Source of the DNA: CAYTCZ01 sp964436315
GTDB lineage: Bacteria; Actinomycetota; Thermoleophilia; Gaiellales; Gaiellaceae
Reading direction: 5' to 3'
Assembly (NCBI GenBank): GCA_964436315.1
Contig: CAYTCZ010000002.1
Location: 12,221 to 76,220, forward strand
DNA: 64,000 nt
Part shown: piece by piece, positions 8,406 through 18,418 of the stretch
How positions within the stretch are numbered: the first letter of the stretch is position 1
How the letters are laid out: each line of letters opens with the position of its first letter
Notes under the pieces: model-generated
Databases searched by the model: none
Told to the model about the DNA's origin: nothing
What the model saw: only the letters and a program-made list of their open reading frames with translations
Translations under genes and position numbers: made by a program

Positions 8406-10097
8406 TTACGGCAACCCGAGGTCGTTCTCGTCGGCAGCCGCGCGAGCTTCGTCATAGCCGGCATCCGCATGACGGAGGATGCCCAGACCAGGATCGGTGG
8501 TAAGAACCCGCTCGAGTCTTTCGGCGGCATCGTCCGTCCCGTCCGCGACGACCACCATGCCGGCGTGGATCGAGTTGCCGATTCCAACTCCGCCGCCGTG
8601 GTGGACGCTCACCCAGGTCGCCCCCGCCGCCGTGTTTAGAAGCGCGTTCAGAATTGGCCAGTCGGCGATCGCATCGGAGCCGTCCCGCATCGACTCTGTC
8701 TCGCGGTACGGAGAAGCTACCGATCCCGAGTCGAGATGATCGCGACCAATCACGATCGGAGCACTGACGCGACCAGACAGAACCAGGTCGTTCATCGCCA
8801 ATCCCGCTCGTGCTCGATCGCCGTATCCGAGCCAGCAGATACGAGCCGGTAGACCCTGGAAGGCAACTCGACTCGGAGCCAGTTCGAGCCAGCGCTGCAG
8901 GAGCTGGTCTTCGGGAAAGAGTTCCCTGAGCATCTGATCGATCGCTGCGATGTCAGCAGGGTCGCCCGAGAGCGCAGCCCAGCGGAACGGGCCGTTGCCA
9001 CGACAGAACAGTGGCCGGATGTACGCCGGCACGAATCCTGGGTAGTCGAACGCGCTCTCAACCCCAGCTGCGAGCGCCTCTCCGCGAAGGTTGTTTCCGT
9101 AGTCGAAGACATGAGCGCCCTGACGGGCGAACGCGAGCATCGCTTCGACGTGAGCTGCAATTGATTCACGAGCTCTCCGGAGATACTCGTCCGGGTCGGA
9201 CGCCCGGAGCGAGGCGGCGGCGTCGACGGAGAGGCCAACGGGGACGTAGCCGTTCAACGGGTCGTGCGCGGCCGTCTGATCGGTGACCAGATCGAAACGG
9301 ACGCCTCGTCGGGCAAGCGCTGGCGCGACCTCAGCGGCGTTTCCGAGCAGCGCGACCGAGAGCGCTCGACGGTCGCGCGCAGCCGCCTCAACGCGAGAAA
9401 GCGCATCGTCCAGCGATTCAGATGCTTCGTCGAGGTACCGGGTCTCGAGACGACGCTGAATTCGCTCCGCGTCAACCTCGACACACAGAATCGCGGCGCC
9501 GCACATCGTCGCCGCCAGTGGCTGCGCACCACCCATCCCGCCAAGTCCGGCGGTCAGGATCGTCCGACCGGCAAGCTCGGACGAGCCAAAGTGCTTCTCA
9601 CCGGCAGCGGCGAGCGTCTGGTAGGTGCCCTGGAGGATCCCCTGCGTGCCGATGTAGATCCAGCTCCCTGCGGTCATCTGGCCGAACATCGTCAGGCCGA
9701 GCCCCTCGAGTCGGCGGAACTCGTCGTAGGTGGCCCAGCGTGGAACAACCAGCGCGTTCGCGATGAGTACGCGCGGAGCCGCCGGATGCGTGCGAAAAGC
9801 GCCCACCGCCTTCCCGCTCTGCACGACCAGGCTCTGGTCTCCCTCGAGCAGAAGGAGAGCGCGCACGATGCCCTTCAGAGCGTTGTGGCTTCGGGCGACG
9901 CGGCCGGTACCTCCGTAGACGATCAGGTCTTCCGGTTGTTCGGCGACCTCGGGATCGAGATTGTTGAGGAGCATCCGGAGTGGCGCCTCCGTCTGCCAGG
10001 AACGAGCGTTCAAGGTTGTGCCTCGTGGGGCACGGACGGCTGAGAGGTCTCCGCACAGCTCTTCGACGATGGTGTCGACGGGTCGAACGGTCGTCAT
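8406..10097 (-). CDS. hutU: Urocanate hydratase
   Basis: Adds water to urocanate using tightly bound NAD+ as electrophile, giving 4-imidazolone-5-propionate. The 563-residue length is normal. Family blocks are present: [12 protein letters not shown] near residue 61, [18 protein letters not shown] near 142, the NAD-binding [12 protein letters not shown] (184-195) and the active-site region [13 protein letters not shown]. The frame stays open upstream into hutH, but homology begins at MTTVRP, so ATG 10097 is the start, 16 bp after the hutH stop. The next gene is the transporter binding protein. Confidence 0.96.
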   Translation of the reverse strand: MTTVRPVDTIVEELCGDLSAVRAPRGTTLNARSWQTEAPLRMLLNNLDPEVAEQPEDLIVYGGTGRVARSHNALKGIVRALLLLEGDQSLVVQSGKAVGAFRTHPAAPRVLIANALVVPRWATYDEFRRLEGLGLTMFGQMTAGSWIYIGTQGILQGTYQTLAAAGEKHFGSSELAGRTILTAGLGGMGGAQPLAATMCGAAILCVEVDAERIQRRLETRYLDEASESLDDALSRVEAAARDRRALSVALLGNAAEVAPALARRGVRFDLVTDQTAAHDPLNGYVPVGLSVDAAASLRASDPDEYLRRARESIAAHVEAMLAFARQGAHVFDYGNNLRGEALAAGVESAFDYPGFVPAYIRPLFCRGNGPFRWAALSGDPADIAAIDQMLRELFPEDQLLQRWLELAPSRVAFQGLPARICWLGYGDRARAGLAMNDLVLSGRVSAPIVIGRDHLDSGSVASPYRETESMRDGSDAIADWPILNALLNTAAGATWVSVHHGGGVGIGNSIHAGMVVVADGTDDAAERLERVLTTDPGLGILRHADAGYDEARAAADENDLGLP

Positions 10098-10113
10098 TCG
10101 GCCGCGTCCTGGA

Positions 10114-11658
10114 TCACGCGAACTCGCCCACAACGTCTTCGACAGCTTCGATGAGCTTCCGTGATCGAATAGATTCGGCGACTTGCTCGATCTCGCCAGA
10201 GAGAGAGCGGTCGTCGACGAGACGTGGGACGAGCCTGCGAATGAACTGCTGCGCGGCGATCCCACCGGGTCCGGGCGTATGCGGGGCATGGAACTCGACC
10301 GCCTGCGTCGCGGCGAGCAACTCGATCGCCACAACGCGCTCGGCGTTGGCAAGCACCTGCCAGGCTTTCAGTCCGGCGGCGTTTCCCATCGAGACGTGAT
10401 CCTCTTGGCCTGCGCTCGTGGGGATGGAATCCACGCTTGCCGGATGCGCCAGCACCTTGTTCTCGCTGACGAGAGAGGCCGCGACGTACTGCGGAATCAT
10501 GAAACCCGAGTTGAGGCCGCCGTCGCCGGTGAGAAACGCCGGCAGCTCCTCGGACAGTGCCGGGTTGACCATCCGCTCGATTCGGCGCTCCGAGATCGAC
10601 GCGATCTCCGCGAGAGCCATCGCCAGCCCGTCGAGGGCGAACGCAAGCGGTTGACCGTGAAAGTTGCCGTTGCTGAGCACGATCCCGTGCTCGACGAGCA
10701 CCAGCGGGTTGTCGGTGGCTGCGTTCAGCTCGACCTCGATGCTGTGCTGGGCATATGCGACGAGGTCTCGGGCGGCACCATGTACTTGCGGGGCACAGCG
10801 CAACGAGTACGCGTCTTGGATCTTGTCGCACCACCGATGCGACTCGTTGATCGAGGAGCCCTCGAGGAGAAGGAGAACATTCGCCGCCGAGGCCGCCTGA
10901 CCCGGCAGCGGGCGCAGGGCGTGAATCTCTGGGAAGAAGCTCGCCTTCGAGGCCTTGAGCGCATCGACCGAGAGCGCGCAAGCAACGTCAGCGGCCTGCA
11001 GCAGACGCCGACTCCGTACGAGCGCCAGGGCCCCGAGTGCGGTCATGAACTGCGTTCCGTTGATGAGCGAGAGCCCCTCTTTCGCCGCCAGCGTCACCGG
11101 CTCGAGCCCGACGCTCGCGAGTGCCTCTCGTCCCGGGAGCTCTTGGCCATCCACAGTCGCGAACCCCTCCCCGACAAGCGGAAGCGCCAGGTGCGCCAGC
11201 GGAGCGAGATCACCGCTCGCGCCGACGCTTCCGCGACTCGGAACGCGAGGGAGCACTCCCCGCGCAAGGCATTCGAGGAGGAGTTCGACGGTCGCGACTC
11301 GCGCGCCGGAATACCCCTTGGCGAGCGTGTTCGCGCGGAGCAGCATCGCGGCGCGGATCACGTCATCCGGATACGGATCGCCGACGCCGCAAGCGTGACT
11401 CCGGAGGAGGCGAAGTTGAAGTTCGTCCACGAGATCGGCCGGGATCTCTTCGTCGACGAATCGACCAAATCCCGTGTTGATGCCGTAGGTCCGTTCGCCG
11501 GCGTCGTGAGCGATGGTCTCGACGAGCAGTCGGGCTGCCTGCATCCTCTCGCGCGCTCGTTCCGAGAGCACGGCAGCTGCCTGTCCCGTGGCCACCGCCC
11601 AAAGGTCGTCGATAGTCAGGTCGTCCCCGGTCAGGCGAATCGTCGTCGCGATTGCCAC
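10114..11658 (-). CDS. hutH: Histidine ammonia-lyase
   Basis: First step of histidine catabolism: elimination of ammonia to give urocanate. The self-forming MIO cofactor triad Ala-Ser-Gly is at residues 147-149 within [14 protein letters not shown], and the family blocks YGINTGFG and GNFHG ([11 protein letters not shown]) are present. At 514 residues it is full length. The start is GTG at 11658: homology begins here, there is no Shine-Dalgarno, and a TAGACT box lies 7 nt upstream, so the message is probably leaderless. It is the first gene of the hut operon. Confidence 0.95.
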   Translation of the reverse strand: MAIATTIRLTGDDLTIDDLWAVATGQAAAVLSERARERMQAARLLVETIAHDAGERTYGINTGFGRFVDEEIPADLVDELQLRLLRSHACGVGDPYPDDVIRAAMLLRANTLAKGYSGARVATVELLLECLARGVLPRVPSRGSVGASGDLAPLAHLALPLVGEGFATVDGQELPGREALASVGLEPVTLAAKEGLSLINGTQFMTALGALALVRSRRLLQAADVACALSVDALKASKASFFPEIHALRPLPGQAASAANVLLLLEGSSINESHRWCDKIQDAYSLRCAPQVHGAARDLVAYAQHSIEVELNAATDNPLVLVEHGIVLSNGNFHGQPLAFALDGLAMALAEIASISERRIERMVNPALSEELPAFLTGDGGLNSGFMIPQYVAASLVSENKVLAHPASVDSIPTSAGQEDHVSMGNAAGLKAWQVLANAERVVAIELLAATQAVEFHAPHTPGPGGIAAQQFIRRLVPRLVDDRSLSGEIEQVAESIRSRKLIEAVEDVVGEFA

Positions 11659-11665
11659 GTGATGA

Positions 11666-11671
11666 AGTCTA
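11666..11671 (-). promoter_or_regulatory. Candidate -10 box of the hut operon
   Basis: TAGACT on the minus strand with seven bases before the hutH GTG, matching the TANNNT pattern of leaderless actinobacterial promoters. It lies in the 112-bp divergent gap shared with the enolase-superfamily gene. No obvious operator palindrome was found in this gap. Confidence 0.5.
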
Positions 11672-11770
11672 GTGACGGCGGTGGTCGCCGATCTCGCGGA
11701 CGCCAACGTGAGGTTCCGGGCCGATCGACTAGCCTTGAACAACGGATGGGGGTCGCGTGAGCAGGACGAC

Positions 11771-12880
11771 GTGCGGATAACGACGATCGAGACGCGACGG
11801 TATGTGCTCCCACTCGATCCGCCGTTTTCGGCAGCCTGGGATCCGATTCCGCGGCAGCACGTCGCCGCGACGATCGTGATCGTGCGAACCGACGAAGGAA
11901 TCGAGGGGTACGGGAGCGGCGACGACGCGCCGCCAGTGGATTTGCTCGAACGGCTCCTCGTCGGGGTGGATCCTTTCGAGACCGAGCTTGTCCATGAGTT
12001 GTGCGAGGCCGTCACGTTTCACGGCACGAGGGCCTGGACGGCGGAGATCGCCTGTTGGGATCTAGCCGGGCGGGCGTCGGATCAGCCGCTCTGGAAGCTC
12101 CTCGGGGGAAGTCGAGACCAAATCCGTGCGTACGCGTCGAGCGGCGAGATCCTTCCGGCCGCTGAGCGTGTCGCCAGAGTGATCGAGCTGCGGGATCATG
12201 GGATCCGCGCGGTCAAACTGCGACTCGATCCTCGCGACTGGCGCCGGACCCTCGAGACCGTTTCGGCCGTTCGGGGCGAGGTCGGCTCGTCGGTGGAGTT
12301 GATGGTCGACGCGAACCAGGGCTGGCGAATGCCGGGAGATCGAACTCCACACTGGGATCTCGCGACGGCGATCGACTGCGCACGCGAACTCGAGCAACTC
12401 GGGGTGTATTGGCTCGAGGAGCCGCTTCGGAGCGACGACCCCGCTGGGTACGAGAGTCTTCGGAAACGCACGCCACTACGTATCGCTGCGGGCGAGACGG
12501 CTCGCAGCCTCACCGAGGCGCGCGCGCTCGTCGAGAAGGGCGGGGTCGATGTCGTCCAGCCCGATGCGGCGCTCGTCGGGGGGATCGGCGGTTGTCGTCA
12601 AATCGCCGGTTTCGCCGACGAACACGGAAAGATGTACTCGCCCCATACCTGGACCAACGGCTTCGGCCTTCTCGCGAACCTCCACCTCGCCTTGGCCGTG
12701 TCGACGTGCCCGTTCATCGAGGTCCCGTTTGATCCTCCGTCTTGGAGTCGCGAGCGCGCGAGCTGGCCGCTCCCGGCTCCGTTGAAGATCACGGCTGATG
12801 GAGGTATAGCTCCACCCTGCGGCCCCGGACTCGGCGCGGTTCCAGATTTCGAGGGTCTCGAGCGCTACCGGATAACGTGA
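11771..12880 (+). CDS. Enolase-superfamily dehydratase/racemase (mandelate racemase-like)
   Basis: Divalent-metal enzyme that abstracts a proton next to a carboxylate. From the GTG at 11771 (369 residues; AGGA 4 nt upstream) the motifs in order are KLRLD with Lys149, DANQGW with metal ligand Asp180, EEP (216-218), AGE with Glu242, QPD (263-265) and SPHTW with His292. The Lys plus His arrangement is that of the mandelate racemase/acid-sugar dehydratase subgroup rather than enolase. The downstream dehydrogenase gene overlaps it (GTGA), suggesting a small catabolic operon for a hydroxy or sugar acid. Substrate unknown. Confidence 0.85.
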   Translation: MRITTIETRRYVLPLDPPFSAAWDPIPRQHVAATIVIVRTDEGIEGYGSGDDAPPVDLLERLLVGVDPFETELVHELCEAVTFHGTRAWTAEIACWDLAGRASDQPLWKLLGGSRDQIRAYASSGEILPAAERVARVIELRDHGIRAVKLRLDPRDWRRTLETVSAVRGEVGSSVELMVDANQGWRMPGDRTPHWDLATAIDCARELEQLGVYWLEEPLRSDDPAGYESLRKRTPLRIAAGETARSLTEARALVEKGGVDVVQPDAALVGGIGGCRQIAGFADEHGKMYSPHTWTNGFGLLANLHLALAVSTCPFIEVPFDPPSWSRERASWPLPAPLKITADGGIAPPCGPGLGAVPDFEGLERYRIT

Positions 12881-14043
12881 CGAGGCACAATCCATCTGCC
12901 GTGGAGTCTCTTCAGGTGCACGCCGCCGTCCTGAACGACGTGCAGACGCCGATTTCGGTCGAAGAGGTCACCCTCGATCCTCCGCAGTCGGGCGAGGTGC
13001 TCGTCAAGGTCGCCGCGACCGGAGTCTGCCACTCGGACCTCCACCTGGCCGAAGGTCACCTCGGGGACGGCCGTGTTCCGACAGTCCTGGGTCACGAGGG
13101 CGCGGGCGTTGTCAAAGCAGTCGGAGACGGCGTCCGGGGCGTTTCACCGGGCGACACCGTCTCGCTCTGCTTCATTCCGGCGTGCCGCGAATGCGACGCG
13201 TGCAGGACGGGACACCCGAACCTCTGCGAACCTGGATCGAAAGCGTCGTTCAGAGGGACGATGCTCGACGGTACGAGTCGGCTCCAGTCGGCAGATGGAA
13301 GGCGTCTTCAACACTTCCTGAGCGTCGCGTGCTTCGCCGAGTATTGCGTGGTACCGGAGGCGGCCGTGGTGCAGATTCCACCCGATCTCGCGCTCTGGCA
13401 GGCCGCACTTATCGGCTGCGCAGCCGTGACTGGACTCGGCGCGGTTCGAAACGCCGCCGCTGTCGAAGCCGGCGAGAGTCTGTGCGTCGTCGGCTGTGGG
13501 GGCGTGGGGCTTCAGGTGATTACCGGTGCGCAACTCGCAGGCGCCGATCCGATCATCGCCGTCGACCGCGTTCCGGAGAGGCTCGACCGCGCGCTGGCGA
13601 GAGGAGCGACCCACGCCGTCGACTCGTCCACCGAGCAGCCTGCGCGCCAGATCCGGCGCCTGGCCAACGGCGGCGTCGACAAATCCATCGAGGTTGTCGG
13701 AGCGACGGAGACCATTCGACTTGCCTGGGATGCGCTCCGTCCAGGAGGCACAGCGGTGGTCGTCGGTCTCGCGCCGATCGGTGTTGACGCGACGGTTCCC
13801 GCGATCGACTTCCTCTCGGAGAAGAATCTACGGGGATGCTTCTACGGCTCGGGCGATCCGGGCGCCGAGATTGCCGAGATTGCTGAGCTTGCAATCAAGG
13901 GTACTCTCGACCTCGCCGGGACCGTCTCGCACTTCACTGACCTCGGCGGAGTCGAGGCGGCGTTCGAGCGCCTGAGAGCCGGGGTCGGCGCGAGAACCAT
14001 CGTCCTTCTCGATCGCAAGTTGGCCGGAGCGCCCGACTCCTAG
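12877..14043 (+). CDS. Zinc-containing alcohol dehydrogenase (MDR superfamily)
   Basis: NAD(P)-dependent medium-chain dehydrogenase, 388 residues. Catalytic zinc ligands are Cys51 (GVCHSDLH) and His73-Glu74 (LGHEGAGVV); the structural zinc lobe has Cys103, 106, 109 and 117. The Rossmann motif is GCGGVGLQV. Overall similarity is to class III-like/mycothiol- or factor-dependent alcohol dehydrogenases. GTG at 12877 overlaps the upstream dehydratase stop; GTG at 12901 is the alternative. It probably oxidises an alcohol from the same pathway; the substrate is not deducible. It ends just before the convergent dprA gene. Confidence 0.9.
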   Translation: MTRHNPSAVESLQVHAAVLNDVQTPISVEEVTLDPPQSGEVLVKVAATGVCHSDLHLAEGHLGDGRVPTVLGHEGAGVVKAVGDGVRGVSPGDTVSLCFIPACRECDACRTGHPNLCEPGSKASFRGTMLDGTSRLQSADGRRLQHFLSVACFAEYCVVPEAAVVQIPPDLALWQAALIGCAAVTGLGAVRNAAAVEAGESLCVVGCGGVGLQVITGAQLAGADPIIAVDRVPERLDRALARGATHAVDSSTEQPARQIRRLANGGVDKSIEVVGATETIRLAWDALRPGGTAVVVGLAPIGVDATVPAIDFLSEKNLRGCFYGSGDPGAEIAEIAELAIKGTLDLAGTVSHFTDLGGVEAAFERLRAGVGARTIVLLDRKLAGAPDS

Positions 14044-14049
14044 CCTCAA

Positions 14050-14907
14050 TCAGAGCACGACGCGATAGACGCCATCCGCTTCCGTTATCCGTCCGGCGAG
14101 TTCAAGCTCGACGAGAGCTGACGAGAGATCTCGGCTCTCGTGGCCGCTGATGCGGACGAGCTCGTCCGCACCGAGGGGCTCGTCACGGAGACGCTGGAGA
14201 ACCTCTCGGGCCAGCTCCGACAGAGACGCCGTGTCCGCGCCCTTCGACACGGGCTCGATGCCGATGGCGGCAAGAACGTCATCGGCCGAGAGGGCGGGCG
14301 CCGCTCCCTGTCGCAGCAGGTCGTTCGTCCCGGCCGAGAGTCCTGACGTGATCTCGCCCGGTACTGCGAAGACGTCGCGTCCGAGCTCGAGCGCGAAATC
14401 CGCGGTGATCAGAGCGCCAGACCGCGATCGAGCCTCGACGACGACTGTCGCGAGCGAGAGGCCGGCAATGATGCGATTGCGTGCCGGGAAGCGCCAAGGC
14501 GCCGGTTCGACGCCCGGACCCCACTCCGAGACGATCGCTCCGGAACCTTCGATCCGATCGGCGAGGCTCGAATGCGCTCGCGGGTAGTTTCGATCGATTC
14601 CGCATCCGAGAACGGCAATCGTCTGACCACCTCCGTCGAGGGCACCGCGGTGCGCCTGTCCGTCTACCCCACGCGCCAGTCCGCTGACGACTACGACACC
14701 CGAGACGGCAAGCTCGCGGGCCAGGCTTTTCGCCGCCTCAGCGCCGTAGCTCGAACAGCTGCGGGCACCAACGATCGCGACACATGCACCGCTCAGAGGC
14801 GCCGGGTCTCCGCGAACGTAGAGACAAGGCGGTGGATCGTGGAGTTCCGCAAGGAGCGGTGGATAGCTGGCCTTTCCGCGCCCGATTACACGCTTCGCCT
14901 CGCTCAT
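14050..14907 (-). CDS. dprA: DNA processing protein DprA
   Basis: Binds incoming single-stranded DNA and loads RecA during transformation. The extended Rossmann core shows VAIVGARSCSSYG, VVSGLARGVDGQAH, AVLGCGID and PARNRIIAGLS. A winged-helix-like C terminus (SELAREVLQRLRDEPLGADELV) is present. At 285 residues it is shorter than many homologues, lacking the N-terminal SAM-like domain. It overlaps comM by 4 bp, the usual pairing. Confidence 0.94.
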   Translation of the reverse strand: MSEAKRVIGRGKASYPPLLAELHDPPPCLYVRGDPAPLSGACVAIVGARSCSSYGAEAAKSLARELAVSGVVVVSGLARGVDGQAHRGALDGGGQTIAVLGCGIDRNYPRAHSSLADRIEGSGAIVSEWGPGVEPAPWRFPARNRIIAGLSLATVVVEARSRSGALITADFALELGRDVFAVPGEITSGLSAGTNDLLRQGAAPALSADDVLAAIGIEPVSKGADTASLSELAREVLQRLRDEPLGADELVRISGHESRDLSSALVELELAGRITEADGVYRVVL

Positions 14908-16364
14908 CCGGCCGGGGCGAACTCGGTCGGCGATCGGTAGGAGAGCGCCTCGGCCACGTGCTCAGTGGCGACATTCTGAGACCCCGCGAGAGCGGCGACC
15001 GTCAAGGCTACTCGCGCGACCCGAGCCCGCCCCCGGGCAGAGAGGGGAAGGGTGTCGACCGCGCGGTCGAGCAAACCGGCGGCTTCTTTTCCCAGCGCGG
15101 GCGCACCGTTCCGAAGCGCCTCGCATGCAGCCGTCACACGCACTCGGACGACATCGGATGTCTCGCCAGGCGCGCCGGAGAGCTCGCGTGAGCGAGCCCG
15201 CGGCGTCACCACGACGAGATCAAATCGGTCGAGGAGGGCCCTCGAGAGTTTCTCCCGGTAGGTGGCAAGGCGCTGCGCCGAGCAGCCACATTCCATTGCC
15301 GGGTCCCCGCGGGCACCACAGGGACAGAGGTTCATCGTGCCGACGAGGAGGAATCGTGCTGGAAAGAGCGCACGGCCGATGACTCGGGCCACCGCGATCG
15401 ACCCATCCTCGAGCGGTTGCCGAAGTGCCTCCAGCGAATTGCGCGGGAACTCCGCGAGCTCGTCGAGAAGCAGGACACCGTGATGGGCAAGGCTCGCCTC
15501 CCCCGGGCGTGGATTCGGACCCCCGCCAACCAGAGCTGCCATCGAAGCCGAATGGTGCGGAGCTCGACAGGGAGGACTCGCGATGAGAGGCCGATCGGGC
15601 GAAACGAGGCCGGCGACGGAGTGAATTCGTGTGACCTCGAGCGCCTGCGCGCGCGTGAGAGACGGGAGGATCCCGGGCAGACGGCGCGCGAGCATCGTCT
15701 TGCCCGTACCCGGCGGGCCGGCGAGCAGAAGGTTGTGTCTCCCGGCGGCCGCGATCTCGAGCGCACGTCTCGCCCGTTCCTGGCCGCGCACCTCGACGAG
15801 GTCGGGTCCCCCGGATTCTTGAGGAGGGTCGACGGCCGCGACAGGCTCCGGCTCGTAGCTTCCACGGAGGTAGGCAACTCCCTGAGCAAGATGCGTGAGC
15901 GCGACCGGCTCCACTCCCGCCAGCGCAGCCTCGGGCGCGCTCTCAGCGGGACAGATCAAGCGCTCGAGGCCCGATCGACGCGCCGACTCCGCCGCGACGA
16001 GGATCCCGGGCGTCGGCCGGAGTCGACCGTCCAGGCCGAGCTCACCGACCGCGGCGTGGCCTTCGAGCCGCTCAGCGGGTATCTGCCTCGAGGCCGCGAG
16101 CAGGGCGAGCGCGATCGGAAGATCGAAACCGCTGCCTTCCTTCCGAAGGCCGGCGGGCGCCAGATTGATCGTGATCCGCTTGCCCGGCCACTCGAGCTCG
16201 GCTGCGGCAATGCCGCTGCGTACCCGTTGTTTCGCTTCCTGGCAGGCTTTGTCGGGAAGCCCGACAATGGCAAAACTCGGAACGCCGCGCTGGAGGTGCG
16301 CCTCGACCTCGACCGGTCGAGCGTCGAGGCCCACGAGGGTGTGCGTGGTCGCAGACGCAAGCAC
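14904..16364 (-). CDS. comM: Mg-chelatase-like AAA+ protein ComM/YifB
   Basis: Hexameric helicase of the ComM family that promotes branch migration during integration of transforming DNA; long misnamed a magnesium chelatase subunit. Order: N-terminal ChlI-like domain (VGLDARPVEVEAHLQRGVPSF), AAA+ Walker A GPPGTGKTMLARRLPGILP, Walker B LLLDELAEFPR, zinc-like CPCGARGDP, and the C-terminal domain (LSARGRARVARVALTVA). It starts at GTG 16364 without a Shine-Dalgarno, with TAGCTT 6 nt upstream. Confidence 0.95.
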   Translation of the reverse strand: MLASATTHTLVGLDARPVEVEAHLQRGVPSFAIVGLPDKACQEAKQRVRSGIAAAELEWPGKRITINLAPAGLRKEGSGFDLPIALALLAASRQIPAERLEGHAAVGELGLDGRLRPTPGILVAAESARRSGLERLICPAESAPEAALAGVEPVALTHLAQGVAYLRGSYEPEPVAAVDPPQESGGPDLVEVRGQERARRALEIAAAGRHNLLLAGPPGTGKTMLARRLPGILPSLTRAQALEVTRIHSVAGLVSPDRPLIASPPCRAPHHSASMAALVGGGPNPRPGEASLAHHGVLLLDELAEFPRNSLEALRQPLEDGSIAVARVIGRALFPARFLLVGTMNLCPCGARGDPAMECGCSAQRLATYREKLSRALLDRFDLVVVTPRARSRELSGAPGETSDVVRVRVTAACEALRNGAPALGKEAAGLLDRAVDTLPLSARGRARVARVALTVAALAGSQNVATEHVAEALSYRSPTEFAPAG

Positions 16365-16370
16365 CGGCCA

Positions 16371-16376
16371 AAGCTA
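16371..16376 (-). promoter_or_regulatory. Candidate -10 box for leaderless comM-dprA transcript
   Basis: TAGCTT on the minus strand with six bases before the comM GTG. The 85-bp gap after yraN holds no other visible signal. Confidence 0.45.
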
Positions 16377-16449
16377 AGCGCGAAATGAACTACTTTCGTG
16401 CGTCGCTTTGTGTCGAATCGTCGCCGTGACGGCGACGGAAGATCCCAAC

Positions 16450-16782
16450 TCAGTCGAAGCCGACCCGTTCAATCTGTCGCCCGATTACGGCAGCTGCTTC
16501 GAACGAGACTTCGAGCTCAGCGAGCCGCGGGTGACGAATGAGCCACGTCTCAGCCGCGCGCCGCAGACGGCGCCGTTTTTCGTCGTCGATTGCCTCGAGC
16601 GCGGTTCCGTACGCGTTGCCAGAGCGCGCCTTCACCTCGCAGAAGACGAGCCGACGACCCCGCCGCAGCACGAGATCGAGCTCGTTTCCGCCTGCGCGAA
16701 CATTCGCATCGAGCACGAGGTAACCCCGGAGGCGATAGTGTCGGCGGACTCGGCGCTCAGCGTCGGCGCCGAGAGTCCTCAT
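16450..16782 (-). CDS. yraN: YraN/UPF0102 family protein
   Basis: Small protein (110 residues) with a restriction-endonuclease-like fold: GADAERRVRRHYRLRGY, the nuclease-like motif NELDLVLRR..RLVFCEVKAR (Glu-Asp...Glu-x-Lys). Precise role is unsettled; it is regularly found between rnhB and comM, as here, overlapping rnhB by 4 bp. Confidence 0.92.
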   Translation of the reverse strand: MRTLGADAERRVRRHYRLRGYLVLDANVRAGGNELDLVLRRGRRLVFCEVKARSGNAYGTALEAIDDEKRRRLRRAAETWLIRHPRLAELEVSFEAAAVIGRQIERVGFD

Positions 16783-17417
16783 CCTCCGGCCGCGGTCGCG
16801 TAACAGCGAGCGTCGAACGAGCGGCGATGGATCTCGGTCGGCCCCCGGGCCCGCACCGCTGCAGAGTGGTCGGGCGTGATGTAGCCAACGTGCGAGGAAA
16901 AGCCGTAACCGGGAAAAAGCGCGTCCATACGATGCATCGACCGATCGCGCACGACCTTGGCGACGATTGAGGCGGCGGCGATCACGGCGCTCCTTTCGTC
17001 GCCATCGACGATTGCCTCGTGGTCGGGTGCGGTCGGGCCCAACCGGAAACCGTCAACCAGGCAGACCTCTGCTGGCGGTGTGAGACCAGCCAACGCCTCC
17101 TTCAGACCACGCAAGTTCGAGCGATGCAACCCGTCCCGATCGATGACGGCGGGTGGAATCACCCACACGCTGACCTTCGTCGCGGCCCGAAGAACGTCTT
17201 CAAGGAGTTCAGCCCGAGCCTCAGGAGTGATCTGCTTCGAATCGTTCAGGGATGCGAGCGGGCGAACCCGATGATGGCGGAGCGTCGCGTAGTCGAACAG
17301 GACCCCGGCGGTCACGAGCGGACCGGCGAGGCTTCCGCGGCCGGCCTCGTCTGCACCGGCGACATATCGGACTCCGAAGCGACGATCGAAGGCGAGAAGT
17401 TTTCGGCCCGGCTTCAT
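16779..17417 (-). CDS. rnhB: Ribonuclease HII
   Basis: Cleaves RNA in RNA/DNA hybrids and removes misincorporated ribonucleotides. The motif GADEAGRGSLAGPLV carries the catalytic Asp-Glu pair; NDSKQI, VDGF and GDERSAVIAAASIVAKV are conserved. At 212 residues it is normal. ATG at 17417 has a TAGCCT box 7 nt upstream and no Shine-Dalgarno, so a leaderless transcript probably starts here. Confidence 0.95.
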   Translation of the reverse strand: MKPGRKLLAFDRRFGVRYVAGADEAGRGSLAGPLVTAGVLFDYATLRHHRVRPLASLNDSKQITPEARAELLEDVLRAATKVSVWVIPPAVIDRDGLHRSNLRGLKEALAGLTPPAEVCLVDGFRLGPTAPDHEAIVDGDERSAVIAAASIVAKVVRDRSMHRMDALFPGYGFSSHVGYITPDHSAAVRARGPTEIHRRSFDARCYATAAGG

Positions 17418-17424
17418 GGGCCGC

Positions 17425-17430
17425 AGGCTA
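17425..17430 (-). promoter_or_regulatory. Candidate -10 box for leaderless rnhB-yraN transcript
   Basis: TAGCCT on the minus strand, seven bases before the rnhB ATG, within the 17-bp gap after rplS. Confidence 0.45.
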
Positions 17431-17434
17431 GCGG

Positions 17435-17785
17435 TTACTGCTGCTGTTTCTCGCGAACGCGCGCCTTCTTTCCCACCTTCGACCGAAGGTAGTAGAGCTT
17501 CGCGCGGTTCACGTCACCGATGGTTTGTACGTCGATCTTCTCGATCTTCGGTGAGTGAACCGGGAACGTCCGCTCGACCCCCACACCGAACGAGGTCTTA
17601 CGCACAGTGAATGTTTCGCGTGCCCCCGCTCCCTGACGCTTGAGGACGATTCCCTCGAAAACCTGAACTCGGCGCCGCTGACCTTCGATCACCCGGAAGT
17701 GAACGCGGACCGTGTCGCCCGCCTTGAACGCGGGGAGGTCCTCACGCAGCTGTTGCTGCTCGATGATGTCAATGGGGTTTGCCAT
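17435..17785 (-). CDS. rplS: 50S ribosomal protein L19
   Basis: Ribosomal protein at the 30S-50S interface, 116 residues. Recognised from [26 protein letters not shown], the block [15 protein letters not shown] and the basic C-terminal [17 protein letters not shown]. It lies downstream of trmD-lepB as in many actinobacteria. Confidence 0.97.
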   Translation of the reverse strand: MANPIDIIEQQQLREDLPAFKAGDTVRVHFRVIEGQRRRVQVFEGIVLKRQGAGARETFTVRKTSFGVGVERTFPVHSPKIEKIDVQTIGDVNRAKLYYLRSKVGKKARVREKQQQ

Positions 17786-17815
17786 ACAAAGGGTCCGGCG
17801 ACCGGCCGCAAAATC

Positions 17816-18418
17816 CTAGCTAAAGCCAATCCGTTGGGGCGGCCAATAAATGGCGAATACCTCGCCGATGAGGTTCTCCCTCGGGACCGCTCCCCAGACC
17901 CGGCTGTCGCACGACTGGCTCCGGTTGTCTCCCATCATGAAGTAGTGCCCATCAGGGATGGTCTGAGGTCCATAGTTCGCCGAATCGCGGGAGCCTTCCT
18001 CGATGTATGTCTCCTCGATCTGAGTTCCGTCAATGAACACGATTCCCTCGCGAATCTCGACGGTTTCGCCGGGCAGTGCGACGAGACGTTTCACGAACGT
18101 GCCGCCCGCTCCGCAGCGCTCGAGCGCCTCAGGAGGGGTCTCAAAGACGACGATGTCCCCCCGCTCCGGGTCTTTGAAATGGTAGATGAACCGGTTCGCG
18201 AGCACACGATCGGAGAAGTCGGCCTCACAGCCGGGCAGCGGCTCCGAACAGTGGAGGGTCGGCTCCATTGAAGAGGACGGTATGCGGTACGGATTCACGA
18301 CCCAGGCCTTGATCGCGAGCACCGCCGCGACGGCGAGGGCGATCGTGATGCCCCAATCGACGATCGTCCTCCACGGCGACGGCAGGCCCGCGGTTAGTCT
18401 GTCGATCGGCCCCTTCAT
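17816..18418 (-). CDS. lepB: Signal peptidase I
   Basis: Membrane serine protease that removes Sec/Tat signal peptides. One N-terminal helix (ITIALAVAAVLAIKAWVV), the nucleophile block YRIPSSSMEPTL and the lysine block FVKRLVALPGETVEI are visible, plus GDNRSQSCDSRVWG. 200 residues. Its ATG overlaps the trmD stop (ATGA). Gene order trmD-lepB-rplS is typical. Confidence 0.95.
   Translation of the reverse strand: MKGPIDRLTAGLPSPWRTIVDWGITIALAVAAVLAIKAWVVNPYRIPSSSMEPTLHCSEPLPGCEADFSDRVLANRFIYHFKDPERGDIVVFETPPEALERCGAGGTFVKRLVALPGETVEIREGIVFIDGTQIEETYIEEGSRDSANYGPQTIPDGHYFMMGDNRSQSCDSRVWGAVPRENLIGEVFAIYWPPQRIGFS

Noticed and set aside
14904..16364. Magnesium chelatase for chlorophyll or cobalamin synthesis
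   Set aside because: Domain order and dprA neighbour identify it as ComM/YifB; no porphyrin genes nearby.
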